Both the position numbers and the translations under genes were made by a program. Under the pieces are notes generated by a model, which saw nothing but the letters and a program-made list of their open reading frames with translations, made no database searches and was not told the origin of the DNA. Shown piece by piece: positions 1 to 9,826 of a DNA stretch of 64,000 nucleotides. Within the stretch, counting starts at the first letter, position 1; each line of letters starts with the position of its first letter. Origin of the DNA: Leishmania martiniquensis (lineage: Eukaryota; Euglenozoa; Kinetoplastea; Trypanosomatida; Trypanosomatidae); the NCBI RefSeq assembly GCF_017916325.1, contig NC_090144.1:296501-360500 (forward strand). Direction: 5' to 3'.

Positions 1-3000
1 TAGCCATTGCGCACACGAGGCATGAGTGAAGGAGGTGGCGCTTACGCCACTCCGACGCAGGCACAACTCGACGAGGTCCCACGCGATGAGGCCCTTCCTA
101 TCGGCGGACGGAGTGTCGCTGCTGTCGCCCTCGATAGCCTGCATGGCGCGAGTGATGGAGACGCAGTCTTGCACGCACAGAAACAGGGTGGTCGTCGCGT
201 GCAGCAACGCCTCACGCGTGATCAGGTTGGCGGCTTCGGCGTCGTTGCCATCGCGGTTGTCTTCGCTCTCGCTCTCCGTGTCGTGACTTTCCACATCGAC
301 ACCCTCGTGCCTTGCGTTGCAGTACTGAGAGCGCAGCAACGCCTCTGCTGAGGCTTCAGTGGACATCGACTCCCCCTGTGCCGACGCGGCCTGCGCATCC
401 GACGTGGCAGCGACAGCAAGGGGCACGTGACAGTTCGCGTATTCGTGTAGTATGTAGAGCGCTGGCAACAGGACGGCGTCCGTGTGCAGCAACGCCCGGG
501 TGGTGGGCACCAGCTCAGCGTACATGCTCGTGTCAGAGAGCTGCGTGGGCGGAAGAGAAATGCGTTGCTGCTGCAGTCCGCCACCACCCGTGGGATCGCC
601 GGCTTTGGCGCCATCAGCGAGTGCGCAGGGCTCCGCCGCTTTCTGCTTCGCCGCGTTTGCTGCGCTGACCAGACTGCGATACGTCCTGTGAAACCCCTCG
701 AGGTGGCTGTCGATGACCCCTACGCGATACAAGTCCACGTGCGAGCGCCACACATCCACATCCTTCAGTCTGAACTGCTTCCCGTGGGTCGAGTCCTCGG
801 CGACAGCCACCTTACGAATCGCGGCGTCGACTAGCCTTGAGAACTTGATCACGTTGCCGCTGGAGTCCTTCTCGTCCTCGTCGGCGTCGCCGTAGTCGCC
901 GCCGCGGGCGGTTCCGTTGACGTTGACGACGATGGAGGAGTGAGAGGCTTTGCCGTGAGCGAGAAGACCCCCGACGATGCGTTCAATGACCGCCGACGAC
1001 ATTGGGGGCTGAAAAGCTGCCTTAGACACATCCGTGACGATCGTGAGCGTGAGCCGCAAAAAGTGCTTGTAGCCGTTCAGGTAGCGCCGAAAGGGCGACC
1101 GCCGCGCAGTCAGCGCCGTTGGGAGGGCGCCTGAGGGCTCCCCGGTCAGCTTCTCCACTGGGTGCGGCCTGTGCGGCGCGCTGGCGTGGCTGCCGCGCGC
1201 CTGCTGCGCCGACTTTGCTTCTGCGTCGCTCAGGCTTCGTTTTGTGTACGAGAAGCGCTGGAGCACCTGCAGTGCCATGTCCGCCGGTGCCAGCTCCATT
1301 GTCAGCACCTGCATCATCAGGATGTCGAGCTCTGCGGACACGCCACGGGAGAAGGTCAGGTACATGGCGACGGCAGAGGGAACGTCGTAATCACCACGGC
1401 GCCACAAGCCGTCGAAGACCTGACCGGCCAGCACATGCGGCATGACCAAGGCGTCGAGGAGCTGCTGAGAAAAGGTAAGCCGGTCCTGCGCGTTGCCCGT
1501 CACCTCAGCTCGCACCTGAAAGAAGGCGTTAAGCAGAAACCGTAGAGGGCGACTGGCGTGCGTGGCGGTGTTCTGGGCGCCCGAAATCTCTTCTGCGGGT
1601 ATCGTGTTACTGATGCTCGCGCTGGGAAGGCCAGAGATGCGAGTTGTGGCGAGCACCTCTGCCGGCGTGGCTGAGGACGGCGACGCCGCGCTCTGCCGCC
1701 GAGACACGGTGCGTTGGTGCTCGATGACCCATGCCGAGAGCACCGCTCCGAAAACGCGAGGAAGGTGGTTGGAGAAGGTAGCCGCGTGCGCGTGCGGCTC
1801 CAGAAGCGTATATTCCGCAATGTCCATCAAACACGTCGACGGCGCAAGATAATTTGCATGCGTTTCGGTGTCCCGCGCCTCCTCGCTCCGTGACGCACCA
1901 TCACCACTCGACGCCGGTGGGCTGTCAAGCGAGCCCACGGAGGTCTGTCGCTGCAACACGACGGAGCGACAACGCCGGCAAAAGCCGTCGCGCTGCTTCT
2001 CGAAGACGACATCTAAGGTTCGGCTGACCTCGTACAGGGCCTGGGTCACGTACCCCATCGCCGTTGCCAGCGACGGTGATGCCATGACGCTTGCCTTGGC
2101 TTTCGCTGCCGCTCCGCCCTCCTCTCCTACTGGTTGGAGTTGCAGTGCGCGCGACTGCACCGCCGCTAGGGGGCCGCGCTCCAACAGCAAGAGGGCTTCC
2201 TCCGCCCCATTCGCCACCCGGCACGCCGACAGCATCATCATCAGCCCAGCACTCTGCCGCAGGCGATCTGGTGGCGTGTCGAAAGCTGTGGCGCCACGCC
2301 ACGTCTCCCAGAGCTCCATGGTGACCCCAAGCGCCTTCGTGATGGTGTCGGGGGAGATGGGGGACATTGCGGCACTTGGGTCTCTTGCTACTGTTTCAGG
2401 CAGTCGAAGAAGGCACGATATGACCACCCGCATGGCATGCACCCACAACCACATGTGCCGCGAGATGCAACGGGCAATGAAGTCCGGCGTGGGATAGTGC
2501 TGTGAGTCCGTCGGCGCGTCGGGGTCCTTGCGGATGTAGCCACTGATGGCCAGGCTTCCGGCGAGCTGCGCGAAGGCGCGCCACGCGAGTCGGTTCAGCA
2601 CAAGTGTGTAGCAGGCCGCAGGAGACCCGCTCAGACACGACTGCAACGCGGTCACGCTGGCAAGCGAGACGGGCGTCGCTTGATGGGCGACAAAAAGAAG
2701 TCCGTCACGCGAGAGCGCCGCCGTTCTCGTCACTGGATTCGAAGAGGCGTCACTGATGTCGTCACGTGCGAGCCACAACGCGTAGAACAACGAGCTCAGC
2801 TCTCTGTGCAGCAACGTGTTCGTCGCCGCCTTGTAGGGCAGGTGGGCCGGCGTCATCAAGTGACGGATCACATCGGGGTTCGTTAGCACCTGCACTTGGT
2901 ACTGCGACAGACACTCGATCTTGTCGTCGGTGCGCTCCTGTGCGTTGATGAACTCAGCATATGCCGCCATGAGCCCACCGATCGGGAAGCGAAACTTCGA

Positions 3001-4395
3001 GTCGCTCAGGCAATGACCAACGCACCGAAGAAGGTTGTTGAGCCACGGCGCGGATCTGCCGGCTGCCTTCAGCGGCCGCTCGTGGGCTGTGACGGGTCGC
3101 GATGCTTCGTGAAGGAACGCCATGTGCACACAAGTGAAGTTGGGCGGCAGCGCATCGAGGACGGGATCCGCCATGGAGGTCTCCGTGCCGGTGTCCTTCG
3201 TTACTTCCTCCTCGTTGTCGCGCATGGCGGTGTGTGTGGGGGCTGCACTTAAACTACCGCTCGCTGCCATTCGCACTGGCTCTGCCCAGAGCTGTGCCAC
3301 GAGCTGCTTGGCCACGTCGCTAGCTTGCATGAGCTCCCACAGCTGCCGAGTCACCTCCGTCATCCACTCCTCCAGCCAGTCGAACTTGTCCGAGATGCGA
3401 GCAGCATCGCTCAGCAGTGCAGCTTCGGCGCCGCTAACGCTTGTCGTCGATGCACTTCCTGCCGCGCCAGTCCTCTTGTCAGTTGTCGCGCTTGACTCGG
3501 TGCTCTTCACCGCCATTCGTCGCTTCCCTCCCTGAGACAGCGCCCGCTTCCGCATCACATGCAGACGCGTGTGCTGCAGGAGCGTGACCGCAATGAACTG
3601 TATCATGCCCCGCAGTGCCGGAACCACCCATACCCGATCCTCTTCCGCCATGAAGTTAAGGGGGCTGGACGCACTGCTCCAGTCACCCGCTGTTGCTGCC
3701 ACCGCCGCCGCCGCGGCACGGTGGCGACTACAGAAGGACTCTGGCTTCCACGCGGTTGGGTCGCCGCAGTCGCACATGCCACCGCCTGAGCTCTGCGTGA
3801 TGCGATAGCGGTGGTTCACACATGGAGAGTGGCGGAAGCAGTCCATGCACATCACACATGTGGAGTCGGCGCCACAGTCGAGGCAGCGCACCACCATTTC
3901 CTGCTCTCCGCAGAAGCGTCCGCACACCGGTGAGACTGCGACGTCGCTGTTCGGCGACGCGAGGGCGGTCAGCAAACTTTTCCCATCGCCGCAGTCTGAT
4001 GCGAAGGCGCACAGCCAGGCCTCTACAGGACTGCGCATTCGCGCACTGCATAGCCGTGCAACAAACGAGAGGGACTGAAGCTGATCGATGCCGGCAGCGA
4101 TAATTGCTTCCAGTTTCGCTGGATGACGACGCAGCACGCTGATGTAGGAGGGGTGCGCCACATGGCGTAGGATGGACTCCGTGTTGGCGTTTAAGATGTC
4201 GGCGATGACATCCGTGTCCAGAGTGTTTTCGGTGCGAATGCTCCTTGTAATCAGCTCGTCTGCGAAGTACTCGTGGACGATGGTGACCAGCTCCGACTTC
4301 TCACACCCACTCGGTACCTCGATTCCGCGCTGCCGCGCGTACTCGAGGAGCTGCTTGATGCTCCACGTCGAGGGGATATCGGGATCGTAGCCCAT
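1..4395 (-). CDS. UBR-box E3 ubiquitin ligase (N-recognin family), 3' end outside window
   Basis: The reading frame runs open from an ATG at 4395 to the window edge, giving 1,465 residues with no stop. An in-frame TAG lies seven codons before this ATG, so it is the first possible methionine. Residues 158-225 form a clear UBR-type zinc finger: they open with CGRFCGEQ, carry TCVMCMDCF in the middle, have the GGGMCDCGD turn and end with a Cys-x-x-His. This fold binds destabilising N-terminal residues in N-recognins, which then ubiquitinate the substrate for proteasomal degradation. The long helical region after it fits UBR1-type proteins. The catalytic RING and the C-terminal UBR domain should lie beyond position 1 and cannot be checked. 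It is the last gene of the window in transcription order. Family assignment is firm. Which UBR class it is, and whether it reads N-degrons, is inference. Confidence 0.85.
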   Translation of the reverse strand, partial: MGYDPDIPSTWSIKQLLEYARQRGIEVPSGCEKSELVTIVHEYFADELITRSIRTENTLDTDVIADILNANTESILRHVAHPSYISVLRRHPAKLEAIIAAGIDQLQSLSFVARLCSARMRSPVEAWLCAFASDCGDGKSLLTALASPNSDVAVSPVCGRFCGEQEMVVRCLDCGADSTCVMCMDCFRHSPCVNHRYRITQSSGGGMCDCGDPTAWKPESFCSRHRAAAAAVAATAGDWSSASSPLNFMAEEDRVWVVPALRGMIQFIAVTLLQHTRLHVMRKRALSQGGKRRMAVKSTESSATTDKRTGAAGSASTTSVSGAEAALLSDAARISDKFDWLEEWMTEVTRQLWELMQASDVAKQLVAQLWAEPVRMAASGSLSAAPTHTAMRDNEEEVTKDTGTETSMADPVLDALPPNFTCVHMAFLHEASRPVTAHERPLKAAGRSAPWLNNLLRCVGHCLSDSKFRFPIGGLMAAYAEFINAQERTDDKIECLSQYQVQVLTNPDVIRHLMTPAHLPYKAATNTLLHRELSSLFYALWLARDDISDASSNPVTRTAALSRDGLLFVAHQATPVSLASVTALQSCLSGSPAACYTLVLNRLAWRAFAQLAGSLAISGYIRKDPDAPTDSQHYPTPDFIARCISRHMWLWVHAMRVVISCLLRLPETVARDPSAAMSPISPDTITKALGVTMELWETWRGATAFDTPPDRLRQSAGLMMMLSACRVANGAEEALLLLERGPLAAVQSRALQLQPVGEEGGAAAKAKASVMASPSLATAMGYVTQALYEVSRTLDVVFEKQRDGFCRRCRSVVLQRQTSVGSLDSPPASSGDGASRSEEARDTETHANYLAPSTCLMDIAEYTLLEPHAHAATFSNHLPRVFGAVLSAWVIEHQRTVSRRQSAASPSSATPAEVLATTRISGLPSASISNTIPAEEISGAQNTATHASRPLRFLLNAFFQVRAEVTGNAQDRLTFSQQLLDALVMPHVLAGQVFDGLWRRGDYDVPSAVAMYLTFSRGVSAELDILMMQVLTMELAPADMALQVLQRFSYTKRSLSDAEAKSAQQARGSHASAPHRPHPVEKLTGEPSGALPTALTARRSPFRRYLNGYKHFLRLTLTIVTDVSKAAFQPPMSSAVIERIVGGLLAHGKASHSSIVVNVNGTARGGDYGDADEDEKDSSGNVIKFSRLVDAAIRKVAVAEDSTHGKQFRLKDVDVWRSHVDLYRVGVIDSHLEGFHRTYRSLVSAANAAKQKAAEPCALADGAKAGDPTGGGGLQQQRISLPPTQLSDTSMYAELVPTTRALLHTDAVLLPALYILHEYANCHVPLAVAATSDAQAASAQGESMSTEASAEALLRSQYCNARHEGVDVESHDTESESEDNRDGNDAEAANLITREALLHATTTLFLCVQDCVSITRAMQAIEGDSSDTPSADRKGLIAWDLVELCLRRSGVSATSFTHASCAQWL

Positions 4396-5591
4396 GATAG
4401 GACGCGGAAGAGACTAGTGCCCAGGGCTGAGAGGAAGAAAGCACCTGCGCGAGTTCGGCAGGGTGGCGGAGGACGATCTAGCGCAGAAAGAAATAGATGT
4501 GAAGGGAAACCGCAGGCGGCCGCTGATGCCCTCGTTGCCCTCCCCCCTCCTCCTCTACCAGAGGCGTGCCAGGTAGGCGTGACTGTGCGTGCGTGTGCGC
4601 GGAGGCGAAGGCGGAGGGACACCGAGAAAAGGAAAGGCAATGTAGGGACCAGCGACCGCGGCGACTCGTGCGGGGGTCACCGCTGTGCTTAGCGGCGAAG
4701 AGGAATTTTTTTTGTACCTATGCAAGGAGGGCCAAGGGGGATGGGTAGAGAGAGAGAGGGGGCGAAGCTTTGGCCAAATACCTGCCCGACAATCGCGTGC
4801 GCCCACCAACTCCCCCCCTTCCCTTTCCCTCTCTCTATGTATGTATGTACGTGCCTGCGTATCGGTGCTGGGAGGCCCGTGAGGATGGGACTGCTGATAA
4901 GTACCACAGTTCTCTTCCGTGACGGAGCGCTCGTGTGTGTGTGTGTATGCACTGGATGCTCTGTGGTTAGCTGCGGTCATGAGGTCGGAGGAGAGGAGAG
5001 AAGGGGCAGAGGCGGCGGGGGGGAGAGTAGAGGAGAGCCTTGCTGCCTCGGTACCATACGAAGGCCTCATCAGTCCTGGGGGGGGGGTCGAGGATGGGAG
5101 GGGGCTAAGGGGAGTACACGGATAGCACATGCGCCTCTGAAGAGATGACGAAAGGGTGCACACACAAACGAGGAAAGAGAAGCCCTTCCCCCTCCCCTCC
5201 CATCCGCGGACACATGAATCACCTTGTCCAATCCCCCCCCCAGGCTCGCAGAGACAGGGCAGTAGACAGTCAAGGAAGGGGGGAGGCAACGAGCTCTCCC
5301 GTCACCTCGCTGAGGCCCGCATCGTGCGACCAAGAAGGCGATCAAACAAACCTCACGGGGCAGAGGACCGTCCGAGAAGTGAAAGAGCCTGATGGGGTTG
5401 TGGCAGTCTCACCACCAAAGAAACAACAGCTCAACAATAACACACACACGCACACAGACACAGAAACACACAGCCTCTGCGGACGAGAGAGAGAGAGTGG
5501 GCAGACACGCGCGCACGTGCGCATCCACACGTACCTCGCCTCACCCCGCTTCCTTCGTTCCCTTTCCGGCTTCTCTCGTCTGTTTCACCGC
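4396..5591. other. Intergenic spacer: 3' UTR of the acyl-CoA-binding gene and 5' UTR of the UBR gene
   Basis: No credible gene is seen. The minus strand carries several pyrimidine tracts (for example opposite 4748-4765 and 4990-5035) that could guide trans-splicing of the UBR transcript. The spacer also has a run of T at about 4707-4714, a G run near 5079-5087 and a CA-type microsatellite near 5440-5475. Open frames here are low-complexity and start at non-conserved codons. Confidence 0.6.
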
Positions 5592-8573
5592 TTACTTGCC
5601 AGACTTGCGCAGCTCCACCATCATCTTGTACTCACTCACGTACATCCGCTTCGCGTCCAGCGAGCTGATCCCCTTCAGCTTCGCCCAGGCGTCCCACTTC
5701 GCCCTCCCAGCGAAGTCAAAGGCACCGGGGCGGTCTGTGTTTACGTCACCTATCGTTGCCTGCTTGAAAAGGCTGTAGAGCTTAAGCTTTGCTTCATTGC
5801 TCTCCTTGCCCGCCATCGCAGCGAAGGCACGCTGCGCGGAGGCGAACTCCTGATCGATGGAAGAGACGGGAAGGGCCTTATCCACAGGCGCTGACGTGCC
5901 ATAAGCCGAGGCGCCAGTCTCCATGTCGTTGGCGCCGTTCGGGAACAGGAGACGCAGCAGCGTTGGCAGGGGATCCCGGCCCGTTTCGAGGCGCCCAATG
6001 AGGGCGTGATACACGCACTGCACCATGTCTACCGTTTCGTTCGCGTCATCGCTGACGAGGTCCTCGCAGCTCACGGTGCCTTGATCGTGGGACGTGGTCG
6101 TCCCAACCAAGGGCGAGGACGTGCCGCCGATCGTGAGGGGACTCTCTGCGACGCTGTTCAGGGCGTGCTGCGACCGCTCCTGCGGCAGCATTGGCGATGA
6201 TGTACTACTGTAGCTGAGGTTGCCCCGGTGTGACGTGCGATCACGCAGGCCTGTGAAGAAGCTCACCCACATGAGTAGCCAGCCCTGCAGCGCAGCCACG
6301 GCATCCGCCTTGGTCGCACCGGAGGGCCATGACGATGACGTCGGGGCAGCGCCTCTTTCGACAGCCTCAGCTGTATGAGCTTCCTCTGCCCCACGCACAG
6401 CCCAGGCCTCCTCGGCCGCCGCCGCAACCTGCTCAACAACGGCGTAGTATAGCAGTTCGACACGTGAGCGGAACTTCACGGGTCGGTGCCCTCTCTTGTG
6501 CCTGCCGCCTACAGGATCAGAGCTGCCCGTCTCGGTGCCATCATAGTCGTTCGGGCCGCTGCCGCCGCCACTATTCGCGACTCCGCGGCACGCGGCATCT
6601 ATCCACAGTTCTCGGAAACGCTCCGCATGCGTGCTTGGGCGGCCCATCACGTAGGCGCGCAGGGACGACGGCCGGCCGGGTACATCGGCCAGCAGCGTTT
6701 CCACCTTGCACCGAAGACCTCGCAGCGCGGCTGGCTCCTGCACCAGCGCCGCCGCCATAACGCCGGAGACCAACGCAGATAGGAACAGCCCACAGAAGCC
6801 GCGCGGGGAGGTGAAGGTGAAGTAGCCGCCCTCTTCCACAAAGTCCATGTAGTCCTCCAGGGAGCACTCATGTGAGAGCAGCTTTGTGATGGTGATGAGG
6901 TGGCCGGACCAGATGGTGGAGTCCAGCCGCTGTGCAGCGACCCGCGACTCCTGCAGCTGCCGGATAGTGGCCATCATCACTCGGCTCTCGTTCGAGATGC
7001 TCACGGCGCGGCGTCGACGGCCAGAGCCACTGCTCTCCTCGACCGCCTCGCGACACCCAATCCAGACGGCGACGAACGCCAGCTGATGCACGTTCTGTGG
7101 CGGGCAGCACCACCAGAAGGGTGCCGGTGGCAGGGCGTGCGAGTGGCGGCAAACGCCACCCCTGTGCGGATGACCCGCCATGCCGTGGGCGCTGACGTCC
7201 CCTCCCAGCGAGAGGAAGCTTGAGGAGCTGGGTGGCGCCGTCCCGCCGAGAGACGGAGATGGGCTGACGCTGAAGAGGTGCGGCGGTGTTGATCCTGCGG
7301 GAGCCGCCCCGCCCACCGCGCTCAGCTGTGCCCCACTCGCGCCCCTGGCGCCACCACTCCGGCCCGTTAGTAAGGTCTGTCCGCGGAGGACGGGGGCAAA
7401 ACAGCCCTCGAAGGCGTCCATCACTTTAGCTAGCAACGCAACGTCGCCGTGGTCGCATGCCTCAAACGCTGCCTCTCCATCAATCAGGAGGGGCGGGTGC
7501 TGAGGCAGCATGCTGAGGCTACTGCAGTAGTCATGCACGAAATCGATCGCAGACTCCGGCACCACCGGCGACCGTAGCGTCATCACAGTGGTGCAAAGCG
7601 CGCGCCGTTTTATCTCGAGGACGACACTCTGCAGCAGCGGCCGCATGGCCGTAAGGATGTTGCGCAGACAGTATTCCTCGCCTCTGTCCTTGAAGAGAGC
7701 ATCCTCCTCTTGCAAGAGGGCGTCGTTGTGCGTACATAGACTCTGCGCGAGCGCGTCTTCGGCCACAGCCGCGCCGGTGCTGCCGTGGCCGTCGTCAGCG
7801 ATGCCCCTGTGTCTGCTGTTCACGGGCGCGGCTGTCGCCGAAGACGCCTCTCGAGCCGGGGTCGGCGGGCGGCTCTTGCCAACTGCCGCAGAGGAGGAGG
7901 GACGGACACGACCGTCGAAGTGGCCCAGAAGAACCACCGCACCACCGAGCTCTCGCCGCACATGGCACTCGAGAATTGGCATGGGGGCGACCAGCAGGTC
8001 TGACATCGCGCGGCCGGAGACAACCGCGTCGGGAGCATCAGCGCTGAGCGCCGGCGCTGCTGGCGGGAAGTCCGGCGCCTCCTCTGCGCCCGCGTCACAG
8101 ACTGTGCTTGGGGTGTTGGCGATGTACGTCATCGCGGCTACTGCATGCTCTACGTGGAACTGCAGGAGTGCCTGCGCGGCTGACTTGTTGGCCGTCATGA
8201 GTGCCACGTGAAGCGGGCACCACAGGTCCACTGCGCAGTTCATGTCACGCTGCGTCTCTTCGGGGATCGCCATGGGATCGTCCAGGAGACTCAACTCCAC
8301 CAACACAGCGCGGTACGCGTGCTCGGCAGCGACGTTGACGCAGGCATCCTGCACGTGCCTTTGCATGGCTTGCACGCGGGCCTTCATGTACCCGGCGCCG
8401 TCCACCGGGTCGATGCCACTATCATCGAGTATCCGAAAGGTCATGGGCTTGCCCTCATGCACTGCGGTGTACCAGTATTTGTTGTCTTCGCTAGGCTTGC
8501 GCAGGACGGTGAACTCAGCATGCACGGCAGCGCCGTCGGCAGCTCCCCCACACACCATGACGCCGGTGGACAT
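5592..8573 (-). CDS. Large protein with C-terminal acyl-CoA-binding (ACBP) domain
   Basis: The protein has 993 residues from the ATG at 8573. An upstream open extension is Cys/Pro-rich spacer and was not used. Residues about 905-993 form a complete ACBP domain with the YSLFKQAT, GDVNTDRPG and AKWDAW signatures. The family's ligand-contacting Lys, Lys and Tyr correspond to K937, K959 and Y978. ACBP domains bind long-chain acyl-CoA esters and buffer or deliver them to lipid enzymes. The rest is unusual: an ankyrin-like stretch near residues 120-150 and another near 400, separated by Ser/Gly/Pro-rich linkers. Most ACBPs are about 90 residues, and multidomain ones usually carry the ACBP at the N-terminus, so a C-terminal ACBP after about 900 residues is atypical. 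No transmembrane segment is obvious. The ACBP call is firm; the ankyrin call is weak. The start is uncertain because no AG splice acceptor exists between 8727 and 8544 on the minus strand. Confidence 0.85.
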   Translation of the reverse strand: MSTGVMVCGGAADGAAVHAEFTVLRKPSEDNKYWYTAVHEGKPMTFRILDDSGIDPVDGAGYMKARVQAMQRHVQDACVNVAAEHAYRAVLVELSLLDDPMAIPEETQRDMNCAVDLWCPLHVALMTANKSAAQALLQFHVEHAVAAMTYIANTPSTVCDAGAEEAPDFPPAAPALSADAPDAVVSGRAMSDLLVAPMPILECHVRRELGGAVVLLGHFDGRVRPSSSAAVGKSRPPTPAREASSATAAPVNSRHRGIADDGHGSTGAAVAEDALAQSLCTHNDALLQEEDALFKDRGEEYCLRNILTAMRPLLQSVVLEIKRRALCTTVMTLRSPVVPESAIDFVHDYCSSLSMLPQHPPLLIDGEAAFEACDHGDVALLAKVMDAFEGCFAPVLRGQTLLTGRSGGARGASGAQLSAVGGAAPAGSTPPHLFSVSPSPSLGGTAPPSSSSFLSLGGDVSAHGMAGHPHRGGVCRHSHALPPAPFWWCCPPQNVHQLAFVAVWIGCREAVEESSGSGRRRRAVSISNESRVMMATIRQLQESRVAAQRLDSTIWSGHLITITKLLSHECSLEDYMDFVEEGGYFTFTSPRGFCGLFLSALVSGVMAAALVQEPAALRGLRCKVETLLADVPGRPSSLRAYVMGRPSTHAERFRELWIDAACRGVANSGGGSGPNDYDGTETGSSDPVGGRHKRGHRPVKFRSRVELLYYAVVEQVAAAAEEAWAVRGAEEAHTAEAVERGAAPTSSSWPSGATKADAVAALQGWLLMWVSFFTGLRDRTSHRGNLSYSSTSSPMLPQERSQHALNSVAESPLTIGGTSSPLVGTTTSHDQGTVSCEDLVSDDANETVDMVQCVYHALIGRLETGRDPLPTLLRLLFPNGANDMETGASAYGTSAPVDKALPVSSIDQEFASAQRAFAAMAGKESNEAKLKLYSLFKQATIGDVNTDRPGAFDFAGRAKWDAWAKLKGISSLDAKRMYVSEYKMMVELRKSGK

Positions 8574-8729
8574 ACAGCGGCGGAGGCGGAAGGAAATGGG
8601 GGCAATTGGGGAGGGTGGCGGTGGTGGTGAGCGCCGCGACAGGAGCGCCAACAGGCAGACACAAACGCACACACGCAGGCACAGAAGCGCGAGAGAAAAG
8701 GGAGCGGAAGGGGTGAGGGCGTCGGCACT
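8543..8729 (-). promoter_or_regulatory. AG-free pyrimidine-rich zone, probable trans-splice region of the ACBP-domain gene
   Basis: Read on the minus strand, no AG dinucleotide occurs from 8727 down to 8544, including the first ten codons of the gene. Pyrimidine runs lie opposite 8691-8704 and 8706-8713. An acceptor AG at 8728-8729 would give a 5' UTR of about 155 nt. The next AG (8542-8543) lies inside the reading frame. This is inference from dinucleotide content. Confidence 0.35.
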
Positions 8730-9380
8730 AATGTGTTATATTGCTGCCGTCTGACGCTTCACCATATCGTATGCACGGGGGGAGGACGTGGGGATGGTGG
8801 TGGTCGTGGGGAGGGGAGGGGGAGGAGTCCGCTGGCGGTGGCAGGCGGAGAGGTGCGGTAAGGAGAGGAGGAGGCGGGGACGGCGCGGGAGCAACGGATG
8901 GGACGGGGCACGCGAGGAAGAGGGATGGCGTGTCGGAGGGACTGATGGCAAGAGGCTGTGAGAGAGACCGTCGGAGACAAGGAGGTCGACCACAACAGAG
9001 CCGCTTCCCTCCCAGTGATGTGACCGACAAAGAGGGGGCGAGAAGAGAAGGCAGAAAAAAAAAGGCACCACGCCGATGCGCATTCGGCGTGCAGCCGTCA
9101 AACCCTAAGAGAGAAAAACCACACGCGAAAGCGTTACGCCCCCTCCCCTCCCCTCCCCCTCCACAACCTCCAGCGCGATGGCCCCTTCCAATCCTCACCT
9201 GTAAGTGTGCGTGCGTGTGTGTGATGGGGAGGGGAGGGGAGGGGGGGCGTGACTCAGACTCTCGTGGATGGACCACCGGGGATGCAGCAGGCAGTGCCGA
9301 TGGAGCCCATCCCGCCCTCCACCCCCCTTTTTCTGTGTGTTCGATACATTTGCCTCCCTCCAGTCACCAACGCACACACA

Positions 9381-9477
9381 CACACACACACAGGCAGACA
9401 GACACGCGCCACCGTCACCCGACTTGTGCGAGAAGAGGGGTGACGGTGGAGCGTGTCTGTCTGCCTGTGTGTGTGTG
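9381..9477. repeat. 40-bp inverted repeat with 17-nt loop (one mismatch)
   Basis: Arms 9381-9420 and 9438-9477 are reverse complements over 40 bp, with a single mismatch at 9408/9450. The loop is 9421-9437. The inner 26 bp or so are mixed sequence (GGGTGACGGTGG core) and the outer part is CA/GT repeat. Transcribed RNA would fold into a long hairpin in the region between the giant gene and the acyl-CoA-binding gene. Confidence 0.85.
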
Positions 9478-9640
9478 GCGATCGAGGAGATGACTGATCG
9501 ACTAGAGGGACATACGTGAAGCCAAATTGTGAAGGAAGGGGAAAGGGCGACACATTGCTCAGACGGAGGCGACCCACGACAGAGCGAGAGAGTGCGTGTG
9601 TCCAGGCCCGAAAGGACCTCACCCGCCCTTCTTCACACGC

Positions 9641-9780
9641 ACATACATATATATACACATACCAATACATATACATATATACGTATATGTATATATAAGT
9701 ATATATATTTATATAAATACATACATATATACATATATACGTATACATGTATATATATGTATATATACTTACATATACAA
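9641..9780. repeat. AT-rich ATAC/TATA microsatellite island
   Basis: About 140 bp are made almost only of alternating TA, CATA and GTATA units, in strong contrast to the GC-rich surroundings. The island begins about 50 nt past the stop of the giant gene, so on the transcribed strand it lies in the proximal 3' UTR of that mRNA. Confidence 0.9.
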
Positions 9781-9826
9781 AACAAGCCAAGACAAAGGGT
9801 ACAGGGCGACCACTCGAGCTGGCGCA

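Larger units (their letters stand above)
8574..9826. other. Intergenic spacer with inverted repeat and AT-rich island
   Basis: This separates the giant gene (stop at 9827) from the acyl-CoA-binding gene. It holds the AT-rich island 9641-9780, a 40-bp inverted repeat at 9381-9477 and purine-rich + strand blocks (pyrimidine tracts on the transcribed strand) at 8691-8713 and about 8815-8890. No coding region is supported. Confidence 0.6.

Noticed and set aside
4555..5289. 244-codon minus-strand open frame in a spacer
   Set aside because: Composition is Pro/Ser/Cys-rich and driven by pyrimidine tracts and microsatellites, with no folded-protein pattern. It looks like UTR sequence.
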